From NCBI RefSeq assembly GCF_003945595.2, contig NW_024104293.1, positions 926,501-990,500 of the forward strand: DNA of 64,000 nt, read 5' to 3'. This document shows positions 38,632 to 50,543 of this stretch, in pieces. The position numbers were made by a program, and so were the translations under genes. How positions within the stretch are numbered: position 1 is the first letter of the stretch; each line of letters begins with the position of its first letter. This DNA comes from Pipra filicauda. Taxonomy: Eukaryota > Chordata > Aves > Passeriformes > Pipridae. A model generated the notes under the pieces. That model saw nothing but the letters and a program-made list of their open reading frames with translations. It was not told the origin of the DNA and did no database searches.

Positions 38632-38911
38632 TTGGTTTTAGATATTCCAAAGATTTGAGGTAGGAAGACAGACCATCCCCACCAGCCTTTCTGGCTTGAG
38701 AGAGATCTTAAACACTGTACCACAAATTTTTTAGTGAAGTTGTGCTCGGCTAATTTCTCCTTCAGCATTGATTTACATCGGGGGTTTTTAAAGTACGAGT
38801 GCCTGGTTTACAGATGCACCCTGTATCTGTGGTAGGTCAACCTCACTCCTTTGAGGTAACCCATTAAAAACAGGAATAAAAAAATATAAATACAGCAATG
38901 CATGTGACACA

Positions 38912-39240
38912 TCCTGACTTCAGCAAGGCTTTAAATACTGTGGCTGAAATTGGAAATGTGCTCTGGAGGGAAGATGCAGGCAGATGGGAAAGAGCCCAGA
39001 GGGGAGTGACAAGAATAGGAGGTTCAGCAAACGTAAGCTGTAATGCAAGATGGAAGCAATGGATTTGTTTAGCCTAAAAATACAGAAGGAAACGCGAGTC
39101 AGCCAATATATGAGAGGTTGCTTCAAAAGGCATGGCAATCCTTTTTTCTCCATGACTACTGAGAGAGGCAGGAAGGCATCAGGCAAGGATTAAAGCTGGG
39201 TAGTAGGATAAATGTTTGAACTTTCAGGGAAGGGGCAAAA
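38912..39240 (+). mobile_element. Ancient, degraded CR1-like fragment with reverse transcriptase motif remnant
   Basis: At 38913-38942 the frame reads PDFSKALNTV, resembling the DFSKAFDTV motif of CR1 reverse transcriptase. Within about 60 bases it passes to 3'-type sequence (agagcccagaggggagtgacaag, ttgtttagcctaaaaatac, gagaggttgcttcaaaagg). The order fits an old copy with an internal deletion. No tail is evident. Confidence 0.6.
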
Positions 39241-39797
39241 TGAAAGACAGACTGTTGAGCAAACCTGTGGGATAGGAGTTTGGAGAACAGGTTAGATGGA
39301 AAGCTGTTGATGTGGTTTGGATGCATGCCCCCAGGTGATGCAATTGGGTGATATTCTGAAATATCTGCCTTTTGTGGTGGTTGATACCATGAGAAGATCT
39401 CAGGAGACTAATCTTAATTTCACAATGCTGCTTCATATTCTGATCAAGGAGACATTGAAATTTTGTGGGTGAGTGAAGGATCCATTCCTGGCTTGCCTGA
39501 TCTTGCACAGTGTATGATCCTCCTTTTCCATGGCCAGTGCCTCCCAAGGGAGCAGACACTGTATGCCAGCCCTGGCTGGGCTGACTCTGACACTTTCCTG
39601 GAGAAAAGATTTGCTGCTTTCTGGAAAAGGAGGGCAGAGCTCATTTTGAGTCTTTTCCGTGTCCTTGGCCACCTGCAAAGGGTGGTTTTGGGAAAATCTG
39701 AATGAGAAGGTGAGAGAATGGAAAATCAGAGTGGACATTTAAAGCCATGACGGGCAAACAGTAATTTTGGACTCTGAAATATTGGTCATTTTAGGAT

Positions 39798-39890
39798 GAT
39801 AGAATCATAGAATTGTTAAGGTTGCAAAAGACTTCTAAGGTCATTGATTCCAACCATTAATGTGCTGAATGTTGGACATGAGTGTTTCTA
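39798..39890 (-). mobile_element. Short CR1 3'-end fragment
   Basis: The left edge atagaatcatagaattgtta is the tail and ggttgcaaaagacttctaagg matches the aaaagacc-type 3' subfamily. The right boundary fades and is approximate. Confidence 0.8.
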
Positions 39891-40985
39891 GGCCTGTAAT
39901 TGTATTTTAGGCTAGTTCTTCTCCCAGTATTGGTTTGGATATCTTCTTCTAACCTGCAGCATCCTGAGCATCAAAGCTATATTTAGACATCCTCAGTGGA
40001 ATATATTGGGCCCTCATTTTGCAAGCACTTAGGAGTTGTTCTTATTTATCTGCTCTTTATCCAAGGAAACTTAGAAGAGATATACACTTAAAACCCGGCC
40101 TCCATTACTATTTTAAATGGCTTATAAAATTTTTAAACTGTTTGTGGCTGTCTTTCATTCTGATGTATGTGGTTTCTATTCTCAGTATTGCTCTCAGATA
40201 GAAGTGTTGGGAGAATCCAGACAAAATGTATGCTTATACATCTGAGGACTGGCAACTCAGTAAATGGGCTGGCTACCATAGGCTGTGTGAAATAATAATC
40301 ATTCCAAAGTAATGGCTAACCAAAATAATGAAAAGATGGTACAAAATACATAAATCAGACATAAGGCTTCTCCTGCAGCCATAATGCTTCTCATGTGTCA
40401 GAGCACATATGTCATATTTACTAATATACAAACAATTGAGTCCTTTGAAATGCACATTTTACCCATGCTCCCTGAAACTTGTCATATAGCAAGAGCTGTT
40501 ACTTCATCCTCTCAGGTGTTAAATCTTATGCCTGGTGCAAATTTGAGAATTAATGCAAATAAAACAGACGTTGAGAGGAGCAAAATACAGACATTGAGAA
40601 TGTGTGCCAGCAGTAGCATTTACATAATTGCAATTACTGAAAATTTCAAAATTAGAGCCTTGGACAGTGCTGGGAGAATGAGAGCTTATTGTAGGGAATT
40701 CTTGCTGGTTTGGAACACATAAACCCTTCCTGTTGCAAATGTATTTGTATTGAAGAGTAGCACTATTCTTGGTTTTGTCATCTAATTTGTAATTTCTTAC
40801 TACCATTTTACTCTGTTTACATATGACTTAATGGTGTCTTTTCATTTGCACCATATCTTCTAATTAGTTTTGGCTTTCCTGTAAATTGCAGGCAACAAAC
40901 CCAGAAGGACTTTTTCTTTCACTGCTTTCCCTTGTTCTGTCCTTTGTAAATCCCAGGTTTGAACAAGAGGGGAAGAAGTATCCTC

Positions 40986-41430
40986 AGAGAATCCCAGAAT
41001 GGTTTGGGTTGGAAGGGACCTTAAAGATCATCCCATCCCACCCCCTGCCACAGGCAGGGACACCTTCCACCAGCCCAGGTTGCTCCAAGCCCCGTCCAAC
41101 CTGGCCTTGGACACTTCCAGGGATCCAGGGGCAGCCACAGCTTCTCTGGGCAACCTGTGCCAGGGCCTCTCCACCCTCTCAGGGAAGGATCTATCCCATC
41201 TAACCCTGCCCTGTGGCAGTGGGAAGCCATTCCCCCTTGTCCTGTCACTCCAGGCCCTTGTAAATAGTCTCCGTCTCTCTTGTGGGCTCCCTTCAGGTCC
41301 TGCAAGGCCACACTCAGGTCACCCCAAAGCCTTCAGGTCACCCCAAAGCCTTCAGGTCACCCCAAAGCCTTCTCTTCTCCTGACACAACAATCCCAATTC
41401 TCCCAGCCTTTCCGTGTAGAAGTGCTCCAT
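40986..41430 (-). mobile_element. CR1 3' fragment with an internal 19-base triplication
   Basis: It runs from the tail agagaatcccagaatggttt to about gtagaagtgctcca. It has the common GGATCCAGGGGCAG variant and contains three tandem copies of a 19-base unit at 41315-41371. Confidence 0.95.
41315..41371. repeat. 19-base unit, three exact tandem copies
   Basis: The unit caggtcaccccaaagcctt repeats at 41315, 41334 and 41353 inside the CR1 copy. Other CR1 copies here have one unit, so this is a local tandem expansion after insertion or in the source element. Confidence 0.95.
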
Positions 41431-44400
41431 CTTATGTGTATCCCGCAAAATTCTCCATTAAGACTGGTTTAATGGAACCACTTGTCCTCTTCAAAGTGGC
41501 TGTTTGATGGTCACCATCTTTTCCATGACCCCACCCTAAAATGTAATCCAAAACTTTGTATTAAGGCAGTGAGGTGGGACATGTGCACAGGGGGAGCCTT
41601 AGTCCTGGTGGGTTTTGGCAGCACAGGAAGATCTCAGGAGAGGGATCTGATTTTACAAAGGTGTAGAACAAGTTCTAAGAACAGTCTGGAAAAGGTCATT
41701 TTTGCCTTTAGAAGACCAACTTGAGAAAATGCTACAGCTGCTGAAAATTTAGGCCCAGCTATTTAAACAGCACACGTCTCGTTCTCTAGTTATGTTCTCT
41801 CATACATATTTGAAGGGCATAAAGCTCTTCAAAACCATCTCAATAAAAAGCTGTGCAAAAATCGTGGTGGCAGTAACCCCCCATGCCATTCCAGCAAAGT
41901 TCCTTCATGGAGCAGGAACACCGTGACACCCAAATTCACTCTCAAGACTGCCTGCAACATTTGTTCCTGGCTATAAATGTTTTACAGACTTCACTCAGTA
42001 CTGTTGTTTCCAGCTTAGTGGCAGCTCTTTCCATGTTATTGCACTTGGTGGAAAACTGCCTTCAGGAGATGCATGGAAAATTGGGAGCATGAGTAATATA
42101 TACATTTACTATAAATAACTGTATTTTTTTAAAAGCTGGTTGAGCAAGAGAGAGAGAATTGTTGATGACACAGGTTTAATAACAGAAAGTTCATTTTTTG
42201 AGCGAGGTTTTGTTATCCAGGGTGGTTCTACAATCCAGGAGAGCAACATACCTGCAAAACAGCAAGGTTAGTTGTGCTTTTTGTTGCCAAGTGCCCTGAA
42301 CCCTCTGAAGTTTCCACAAGAGTCAGTCTAGTCTTCAAAGTCATCAGTAATGCAGTTTTTAACTTTTAACCATCTATTTTTTATTTGCTAGATAAAACTT
42401 TCAAGCACTTGGACACACCAAAGCCATTAAAGATCTGGTGCATTAATGAGAGTTGGAGAGCAGGTCCAGCCCGTAGCACTTTATTTGCAGTATTTTGGGT
42501 ATCTTTTGACGTAAGCTCTAAAGCACCTTGTCACCTGAATTTCTTGGGTGTATGACTGTGAGGGATAGTTTTCAGCCTCTTGCAAAGTTGTTTGTAGAGA
42601 AGATGCTCCTCAGCTTCACTTTGCAAATCCCTCCCCGCTGGCAATCTCGTGGCAGTCTCGCAGATGTGTCCCTTCCTCTGCTTCCTGCCGTGTTCCCGTT
42701 CTCTGGGTTTGCTGCACAGATGAGTGAGGATCCTGCTGCAGGAGCAAGAGAATTCCCTCTTTGACCTCAAACTTCCTGCACTTGGAGGCAGGTGTTCTGG
42801 CTTTGTTTATCTCTGTTATGCTCATTTTCTTGTCCTGGCTGACTGTTCAGAGTACCACAGATGCTGAGGGAGCCAGAAAACCCTGATTTTCAGGGCAATG
42901 TAATCCTCATATTTCACAACAGAGGCATTTCCCCAGTGATCACACCCCTCATTTTCTGTAGGGGACACCTTGATGTTTATCAATCTGTCTGCAGAAAAGA
43001 ACTCTGAGATAGAAATCCAGATTTTATTTTTCTGGACCTTAGTGTCCCAAGCCATATAGAACCAAGAGTATTCTAACTTGTGGGGTGATAAAACCTCAGA
43101 GCTGTGAAAGGAAGCAGGGATGCCAAGGTGCAGGTTAAGAGTAATTTCATCTGTTTACCTGCCTTAATTTCCTGTCCTCAGACCAGCTGCTCCCATGTAT
43201 ACTTTTCAGTTTGTCTACAGCCTTCCTGGTGTCTGGTTACTTGAGAGAATTAATTGGAATTACTGTAACCAATTAGTCCAGACTTTCTAATATTGGCTGG
43301 GAGGGGGAAGGAGTTGAAAAGCTGATGAGAATATTTAGAAAGTTGTAGCTATTAGATTTAGTAAATATTAATGCTCTGTGAAAACCCTTTCATGGTGGGA
43401 ATTGCCCTTCATTTTTTTCCCCTGCTCTTTAATGATGTTCTCCATCAAAGCTCAAAGGCCAGTAACTTTGGCTGAGGGTGAACTGTATTTAGATACTGCA
43501 AGAGAAGTCCTGCAACTCACTCCGGATGGAGCATTTTCCTTCTTCTTCCTTTATTTTTCTTCTTTTTTTCCCCAACTTTACACTTGCGGTTGGATTTTTC
43601 TGATTTTTGAGCTCCTGCGGCGCGAGTTGAGTGTAATGGGCATGTCAGATGTTTTTTAGAATAACCCTTGCACTGTTATTTTTAACATCTCAAAAGCATT
43701 TTAAAAAGCAGCTAGAAACTAGTTATTGCACCAGTTTCACCAAATACACAAACAGCAGATCCAGGAAACCTGAACAGCAAGTGAGTAACCTCAGACTGGG
43801 TGTCCTTGGAGAGGGAGCTCGATATTGGAGAGGCAGCAGAGCCAGAGCTGTGGACAGAGCAAGTTTGTGGCCCTGCCACAAAGCACAAAGCTTTGCTTCC
43901 TCCCTTGGAGGGGTAAATTAAGCTTCATTTAAACCATTTTCAGAATTTGTAGTGTGTTCTCAGCTAGAACTCATTGTCTTTTTTCTTGGTCTCCAAATTC
44001 ACCCAGTTTCCCTGTAATCCAGCACTCATTTTGTTCTTCCCGCTTACACTTGCCCTGGCTTTCTGTGTTGGCTTCTTTTTAGTAGATGATCCCAGTCTGG
44101 AGGAGGATCTCCATGTAGGTATTTATTTATTTATTATTATTATAACCACTGAAAGCAACATTCTCTAATTTCTCAGATTGCAGCAACAGGTGCCTTTCTG
44201 ATGGGCTGTAGAAAGCTGCTCAGGATTTATACCTTTCTCTTTTTCTACCTGTTTTTATCCCATTCTAAGTAAATTTCGGGGGGTTTTGTGGCTTTCTGAA
44301 TCCTGCTCTTCCATATTGCATTGCAGGATCTGGAGTTGCTACAGTAGAATTTCCCAGTAATTACCCTGGGAAGGAGGAGCTCCGTTAAGAGCTCGTTTCA

Positions 44401-44690
44401 GGAGGAGGTCTGGAACACAGTTTGGATCTCTGGTGAAAGCACAGGGGTTCTCTCTGCCAAACCTGGGTTACACTCCCTGCCTCAGTGCAGACTCACTGCA
44501 GGATGTTGGCTGGGTTTGCAGAATCAGATTTTTCTCCAGAATAAATGCCAGGCACTGTGTCTGCTGCTGCTTTCCCTTTGCATGCCTGAATGGCTCCGGT
44601 CTCTCCCACTGCTGCTTGGGGGTAAAACTCAACAAACCTATTCAAAAGTGGGTTTTTTCAGTGTCTGATTTATTAAGGAAGATACTTTGT

Positions 44691-44830
44691 CACAGAATTA
44701 CAGGCTGGATGAGGTTGGAAGAGACCTCTGGAAGTCATCTGGTCCCTGTGGCTCAAGCAGGACCATCTAGAGCCTCCTGCCCAAGGCCAAGTCCAGACAC
44801 CTTTTAGACTTCTCCAAGGATGGAGATGCT
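44691..44830 (-). mobile_element. CR1 3'-end fragment, GACCTCTGGAAGTCATC subfamily
   Basis: The left edge cacagaattacaggctggatg and the following ggttggaagagacctctgg and gctcaagcaggaccatctagag identify another CR1 subfamily. It ends near ctccaaggatggagatg. Confidence 0.85.
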
Positions 44831-45486
44831 GACAGGAGTAAGGCATTGTGGGCAAATCCTTCATGCTTAGTTGAGGGGATTTTGGCCTGATACAGCAATA
44901 ATGTTTATTACAGTATTCCATTTAAAACAGATTTTTTATTATGAAATGTGACCTCAAGCTTCATCCAAATCCACAAATAACGGCCACGTTTCCAGGTCCT
45001 CGTTCCTGAGGACCAGGGTGCTCCAGGGAGCAGCGCTGCCTCAAACAGACAGGCTGGGCATTGTTGTTGCCTCAAGTGCCTCAGATACAAGGTGCTCCTT
45101 AAAACTGAGCTCCCAGGGTGGGTTACACAGGTTCTGTAGGAGCCTGGGGCAAGAAGGGGGGAGCAGGGCCAGCACCTGCTCTCTTGTGTTGCAGTTGTGT
45201 GTCCAGGAGCCTCTGTGACTGCACCCACACTGCCCTGGGAGGGGCAGTGGAGGGATCAGGGGAGTTTGTGCCAGTACTGACTGTTGCAAGTAGAAGGTTC
45301 CTTTTCAGAAAGACTTACCTGGGAAAGGTAGAAGGTCCTTCTGATGACTGTGAAGGTAACACCTTTCTTAGATGTCTCCTCCCCATGAACATCCATTTCT
45401 GTCTCTGTGTGTGTGCCATGAAGGGCACATTCATTGCTAAGCCCTGGCTTTAGGTTCTGGTGTATGTTTTGGAGGTGATGTGCACC

Positions 45487-45606
45487 TGGAGGACAGTGCT
45501 CTCAGGCTCGTGGTGTGATTCTGGGGCTGTCCTGTGCAGAGCCAGGAGCTGAATCCAGTTATCCTTGTGGGTCCCTTCCAAGTCAGGATATTGTATGAGT
45601 CTATGG
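45487..45606 (+). mobile_element. CR1 fragment, CAGGATATTGT-ending subfamily
   Basis: The diverged copy includes gacagtgctctcaggc and gtgcagagccaggagctg, and ends gtcccttccaagtcaggatattgtatgagtctatgg. Confidence 0.78.
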
Positions 45607-46483
45607 CTCTGCGTTAGGTGCATGGACACATTAGGGCAGGGATAATGATGGAACTGCATCCAAGAGTAATCCCTTTTGACCAGCATCTGAGATTTTTCAA
45701 TGCTTGATTTGCCCCTTGGTTATAAAGTTACACTAAATAACATTTTCAGGTGGTTTTGCTTCCAGGTAGATAGAGAAAAAAAGAAAGGCTCTCTTCCTGT
45801 CAAAGGATAGCACAAAAAATAAATACTTATGTGTGTATAAAGCAAAGAGACTCAAGTAAAATCTCATAGGTTCACTTCTCCCTTGTTCATCCTGATGCAT
45901 CAAGACAGTCCATGTGAAATATTATTACCCGGGGCTTGTCCTCATGACTGAGCGAGGTAAAAAATGCTGGGCTGGCATATTAAAATCTTACATCTCATCT
46001 TTCATTCTCTTTCTGACTGATGCATTTGGTTTCCTCCTTTTCAAATACAGTTATTTTAAAGAATAGTTTATGGCATAAAAAGAAAACAAACACTTCATTT
46101 TTCCCGTAAGTTATTTTCATGATGAATTACATGGCTCCAGAAAGCAGTTTAAAGGTGCTGTGGGCTCCTTTGAAGAAAAGTGTCATCTTGATATAAATCA
46201 GGAATATTATTTTAAAAATATTTGAATGGCTGTAAACTACCAGTATTGAGTAAAAACATGATCACTCTCTGGAGAGACCTTTGTTGTTTCTATTTGCTTC
46301 AAATATATTTTAATAGCAAATCTACAGAGACAAATTAATTTTTAAAATTATACTAATCTGGAGGAACATGCCACCTTCCACATTGGTGGTTCCAGGTTAC
46401 AAATTGGATACTTCAGCCTTTTGCAAATTAAACAAAACCAGACTGGAAACTAAGAACCCCGTTACACTAAGTTTTACTGACTT

Positions 46484-46940
46484 AGAAATGTAAAATTGTC
46501 TGGAAAAGACCTCTAAGGTTGTCCAGTCCAACCATTCCCCAGCACTGCCAAGGCCACCACTGCCCCACGTCCCCAGATGCCACATCCACATGTCTTCAAA
46601 ATCCCTCTGGGGTTGGTGACTCCCCCACTGCCCCGGGCAGCTGTGCCAGTGCCTGACCCCCATTTCAGTGCAGACATTTCTCCCCAGATCCAATTTAAAC
46701 CTCCCCTGGCACAGCTGGAGCCGTTCCCTCTCCTCCTGTCCCTTGTTCCCTGGGAGCAGAGCCCGACCCCCCCCGGCTCCCCCCTCCTGTCAGGGGGTTG
46801 CAGAGCCAGAAGGTCCCCCCTGAGCCTCCTTTGCTCCAGGCTGAGCCCCCCCAGCTCCCTCAGCTGCTCCTGCTGCTCCAGCCCCTTCCCAGCTCCCTTC
46901 CCTTCCCTGCACACCCTCCAGCCCCTCAAGGTCTTTGTGT
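46484..46940 (-). mobile_element. CR1 3' fragment, about 450 bases
   Basis: From the left it reads tggaaaagacctctaaggttg, then gtccagtccaaccattccccagcactgccaaggcc, and on the minus strand continues up to gctggagcagcaggagcag. It is C-rich on the + strand. Antisense frames of 138 and 136 codons here come from the repeat. Confidence 0.85.
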
Positions 46941-46984
46941 ATTTGTTTAATTCTTGTAACTTTAGAGGAAAAACAATTAAAGAT

Positions 46985-48330
46985 TAATTTAATCAAAATT
47001 AGGCATTAGATTACATAGTGGTGTTGCTGCTGTCATCTTTGAGTTCTTGACCAGTTTAATAAATTTAAAGATGCTTAAAATATAGTCTCTTCATAAAATG
47101 TGGCAGCTCTTATGGAAGCATCTCTTAAAAATCAGCCCTTCTCTAATAAGCTGAGTGTTAAAAGTGTGGAGAAGAAGGACTATTAACAGCTTACCTGAGT
47201 CCATCTGTGGCAGCCTGATGAAGAAAAGCAGAATCCTTCCAATGAAGTTCCCCTGTCTGTAGAAATGGGTTCATAAGAGGGGAAGCATCAAGGGAAATGT
47301 TGACAGATATTTAATTATAGTGGCAGTAGTGGCTGTTGCTGTGTTAATAGCATCTGGCAGCAGAGTCACTGCCATCTGTTAGTGCCCTGAAATTCTGGAT
47401 ATGGTGCGTCCTTTATGGAGGAATTAACAATAATTAACAAATCTATCAAATGAAATCACCTTGATTGGATGACAGTTTTACCTTGATAATGATTAATTGC
47501 AAAATAATGGGGAGGAAAATGTCCACTATTCCCCTTTTTTGCCAATGCTGCTCTCCAAGTGCAGCATCCTGGAGGGTTTCCTTTTAAGCCTGTGGTGTGA
47601 GGCAGCATTTACTGCACTTACTTTTAATAATCCTTATAAGCAGAGCCAGATTAAAAACAAACTTCTGCATATTCCTTTCCATTTGCAACAGATTTGGGCT
47701 TTAAAACCAGGTGTGGTTCTGTTGATGCCTGCTAACTTATTTATTGTTAAATAGGGGAGAAAATGAGGTTGAACTGAGAGATGTGACCCTTCAGTCAAAG
47801 TCAAGTCAGCCTGAAAGAATAATTTGACTGCATTAGAGCATCTCAGCTTTTTTTGTTGTTGTTAGCAGGATATTAGAAGCCAGACCATTAGTTTCTGATG
47901 AGTCAGTTTGTCTTCAAAGTAACGAGGAAAAAATAGGTCTATTTGTTTGTATTTGGGAGAATTGTTTTTGAATATCTATTTTTATCAAAGCCAATATTTC
48001 GATCGGTGCAATGAAATATCAGTGCCATAAATAATAGCTAGAAACAAAGCAATGAGCCAATTTGAGACCTGCTTGGGGTTTATTTTTCTCTTAACTCCCC
48101 TTTTTCTGTTTGTTCCTGCTGAGCAACAGATGGAGAAGGTAAAATAATCTCTGCTTAAACAGGAGAATTGTAATAGATAATTGAGGTGTGTTAATTATCA
48201 GGAGCAATGGGAGGGAAAGAATAAACTGTGGAATCTTGAAGTCAAGTAAACTGATATTTTATTTCCCTTTTCCTATGTCAGTCTGTTAATATTCTGAATA
48301 CTGCTCTGGGACCCAGAGAGAGAAGGCAAC
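46985..48330. other. Repeat-poor AT-rich intronic stretch, candidate conserved non-coding DNA
   Basis: The stretch lacks CR1 and has a dense set of TAAT/ATTA cores near 47310-47510 (for example ggaattaacaataattaac and gataatgattaattgc). No gene is recognisable. Confidence 0.25.
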
Positions 48331-48514
48331 ATATATTTTTCTTATGTCTTTCTATTCATTCCTAAGTGCCAGAAGTTTCTTTAGGCTGGGATTTGGGCTG
48401 ATTCCAACTCCTGATAGAGCTGCACTGACGCCAGAGCATGAGCAGAGGTGTGGAAGTCAAGTTTGCCCTGCTGTGATTTATCAAAGCTCCCAACACAGGA
48501 GCTGTAGATCAGAG

Positions 48515-48559
48515 CTTCCTTTCCCCCTTCTCCCTTCCCCTTCCCTTTCCCCTTCCCCT
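48515..48559. repeat. 45-base uninterrupted pyrimidine tract
   Basis: No purine occurs on the + strand over 45 bases, with repeated ttcccc and ttccc units. Such tracts can form triplex (H-DNA) structure. Confidence 0.93.
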
Positions 48560-49501
48560 GGAGTAAATCTGGTGATAAAAGCTCACCTGATGCACGAGGT
48601 TGGGCTTTAGCTGACTTCAGGTGTTGGTGTTGTCACGAGTGTCTCCCCCATGAGACCCATCCCTCTCTTTTCATTCTGCTTGCCAGCTGTGAGAGTCAGG
48701 CAGCAGCTCATGAGAGGTTCATGCATGTTCATCACACACAACATCTGCACACTGCTAGGAGATGCTTTGAAAGAAGGGATTTTATCTTCTGCTGATTTGA
48801 CTTGACATCCCGGGGTCACGGGCAGGCGGTGGCTGGTGGGATGTAGCAAACACACAGACACTTGTTAGAGCTTGGAGGAAGGGCTTGTTTCTCTCTCACT
48901 GTTATTTTCATGCAACACACAGTTCTCTGCTTAGGAGGATTAGAAGATATGCATTAAACAGTGCCAAAGATGCTGAGGCAGTTGATGTTTACATCCCTTG
49001 TGGAATTATTCATTAAAATATTAACTGCTAGACAGCCTCTTTTTTTTTTTTTGACTCAGTGATTTAGTAGCCCTCTCCAAAATTGCCTTGTGTGATTCAG
49101 ACACTCAAAGACTAAATAAGGCTAAACAAACTCACCAAAATTACCCACAAACCCACTAATTTTTGGCTTTATGTTTCTTAAATTGTCATGGCTAAGAAAC
49201 TCAGAGGGCTTTGTGGAGCGGGTAAGCTGTAAGATTTGACTCAGACCTCTCCCATCTGCACCAGCAGCTTTCCCTAGCACACGGCACTGGGAGGATCTGG
49301 CAGGGGCCTTATCCTTTTCAAGGATTTTGGAGATAATAGATACATGTGTGCACTAAGTTTTGGTTTACAGAAGCTCATGACATGATGACAAGGTGTTACC
49401 TTGTGCTGGCTCTCATCTCTTTTCCCTTCTCATGCCTTTCTTAAGATGTTTTTAACGGTTCTGGTCCTCTGCAGAGGACATGGTTGTGTTCTTGTCTATA
49501 A

Positions 49502-49985
49502 ACATGGAATGGTTTGGGTTGGAAGACACCTTAAAGATCCAGTCCCACCCCCTGCCCTGGACAGGGACACCTTCCACCAGCCCAGGTTGCTCCAAGCCCC
49601 GTCCAACCTGGCCTTGGACACTTCCAGGGATCCAGGGACAGCCACAGCTTTTCCGGGCAACCTGTGCCAGGGCCTCCCCACCCTCCCAGGGAACAATTCC
49701 TTCCCAATACCCAGTCTCACCCTGCCCTTGGCAGTGGGAAGCCATTTCCCCTTGTCCTTTCACTCCAGGCCCTTGTCCAAAGTCCCTCTCCTGCTCCCTG
49801 GAAGCCCCTTTAGGAAGCCTTCTCCCTGGAGCCTTCTCTTTTCCAGGTGAACCCCCCCAGCTCTCCCAGCCTGGCTCCAGGGCAGAGGGGCTCCAGCCCC
49901 TCTACTCTTCTTGGTGGTGTCTTCTGGACTCTCTCCAGCAGATCCACATCCTTCTTATGATGGGCTCTCCAGAGCTGGTTTCCTT
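49502..49985 (-). mobile_element. CR1 3' fragment just upstream of a coding exon
   Basis: The tail side is aacatggaatggtttggg; the copy ends near gggctctccagagctgg. It has the ggatccaggga variant. It lies 480 bases before the exon at 50467 and opposite in orientation to the copy at 58654. The 209-codon + strand frame across it is a reverse reading of CR1. Confidence 0.93.
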
Positions 49986-50466
49986 CCTTGTTCCCGATTT
50001 TCTGGCTGAGCAGGTCAAGTCTGCCATTGCTGCTCTTCTCCCTGCCACGTTTAACATATGCTTCCTCCCACAGATGGTTTTCCACAATGTTTCTCAGCTC
50101 TGTTCTTAGCAAGCCTGGGTTACTCTGGGGCCCTCTCAAAGGTGCCAGTTGATGTTGTTATTGATACAACTCTGTGAGAAGCCAAGCCACAGATGCACAC
50201 CTCATTTTCCATGGATTTCGCTCGGTGACCCAGAGGCAGTTCCCCCACACCACCAAGCCCATGGCATTTAAAAATTGCCCACGTGGGGTCACTGCATCAG
50301 TTGTGTTGCCTTTAATTTAATTTTCGCTGAGCTTTCCTCACGGGGTTCTGCAGGTTGAGCCTGAACCCAGCCCAGTGTGACACTGTGATGACAAGTGCCT
50401 GTCTCCCTTTGTGTGCTTAAATAAATACTGATGGTATCTCTGTTGTGTGTTTTTTGTGTGTTTCAG

Positions 50467-50543
50467 GAAAAAAGTGCCAGTTCAAACGTAAGACTTAAAT
50501 CTAATAAAGAGATCCCAGGATTAGTACATCAACCCAGAGCAAA
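50467..50543 (+). CDS. C1orf21: C1orf21 orthologue, internal coding exon (residues about 64-89)
   Basis: A tgtttcag acceptor precedes the exon and a consensus gtaagt donor follows it. The 77 bases enter in phase 0 (after the Leu that ends the previous exon) and leave two bases of a split Asn codon. The reading begins EKSASSNVRLKSNKEIPGLV and ends HQPRA. It matches the C1orf21 family with conservative changes (Ser for Thr and Ile for Val against human as I recall it). It is Ser/Lys-rich and probably disordered, with no known domain. It sits about 480 bases after an inverted CR1 copy and 32.5 kb after the previous coding exon. Confidence 0.95.

Larger units (their letters stand above)
17973..50466 (+). 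other. C1orf21: Large C1orf21 intron (32.5 kb)
   Basis: The intron is bounded by a gtaagg donor and a tgtttcag acceptor. It contains about 14 CR1 fragments, simple repeats, one CpG-rich block (about 31590-32040) and long repeat-poor AT-rich stretches (25430-26300, 32150-36100, 47000-48330). Blocks 19655-24082, 27727-30473, 36287-38911, 39891-40985 and 41431-44690 show no recognisable gene or RNA. No open frame here resembles a known protein family. Confidence 0.9.

Noticed and set aside
49480..50109. A 209-codon + strand frame just before a C1orf21 exon.
   Set aside because: It is mostly the antisense of the CR1 copy at 49502-49985 and has no splice support or known domain.
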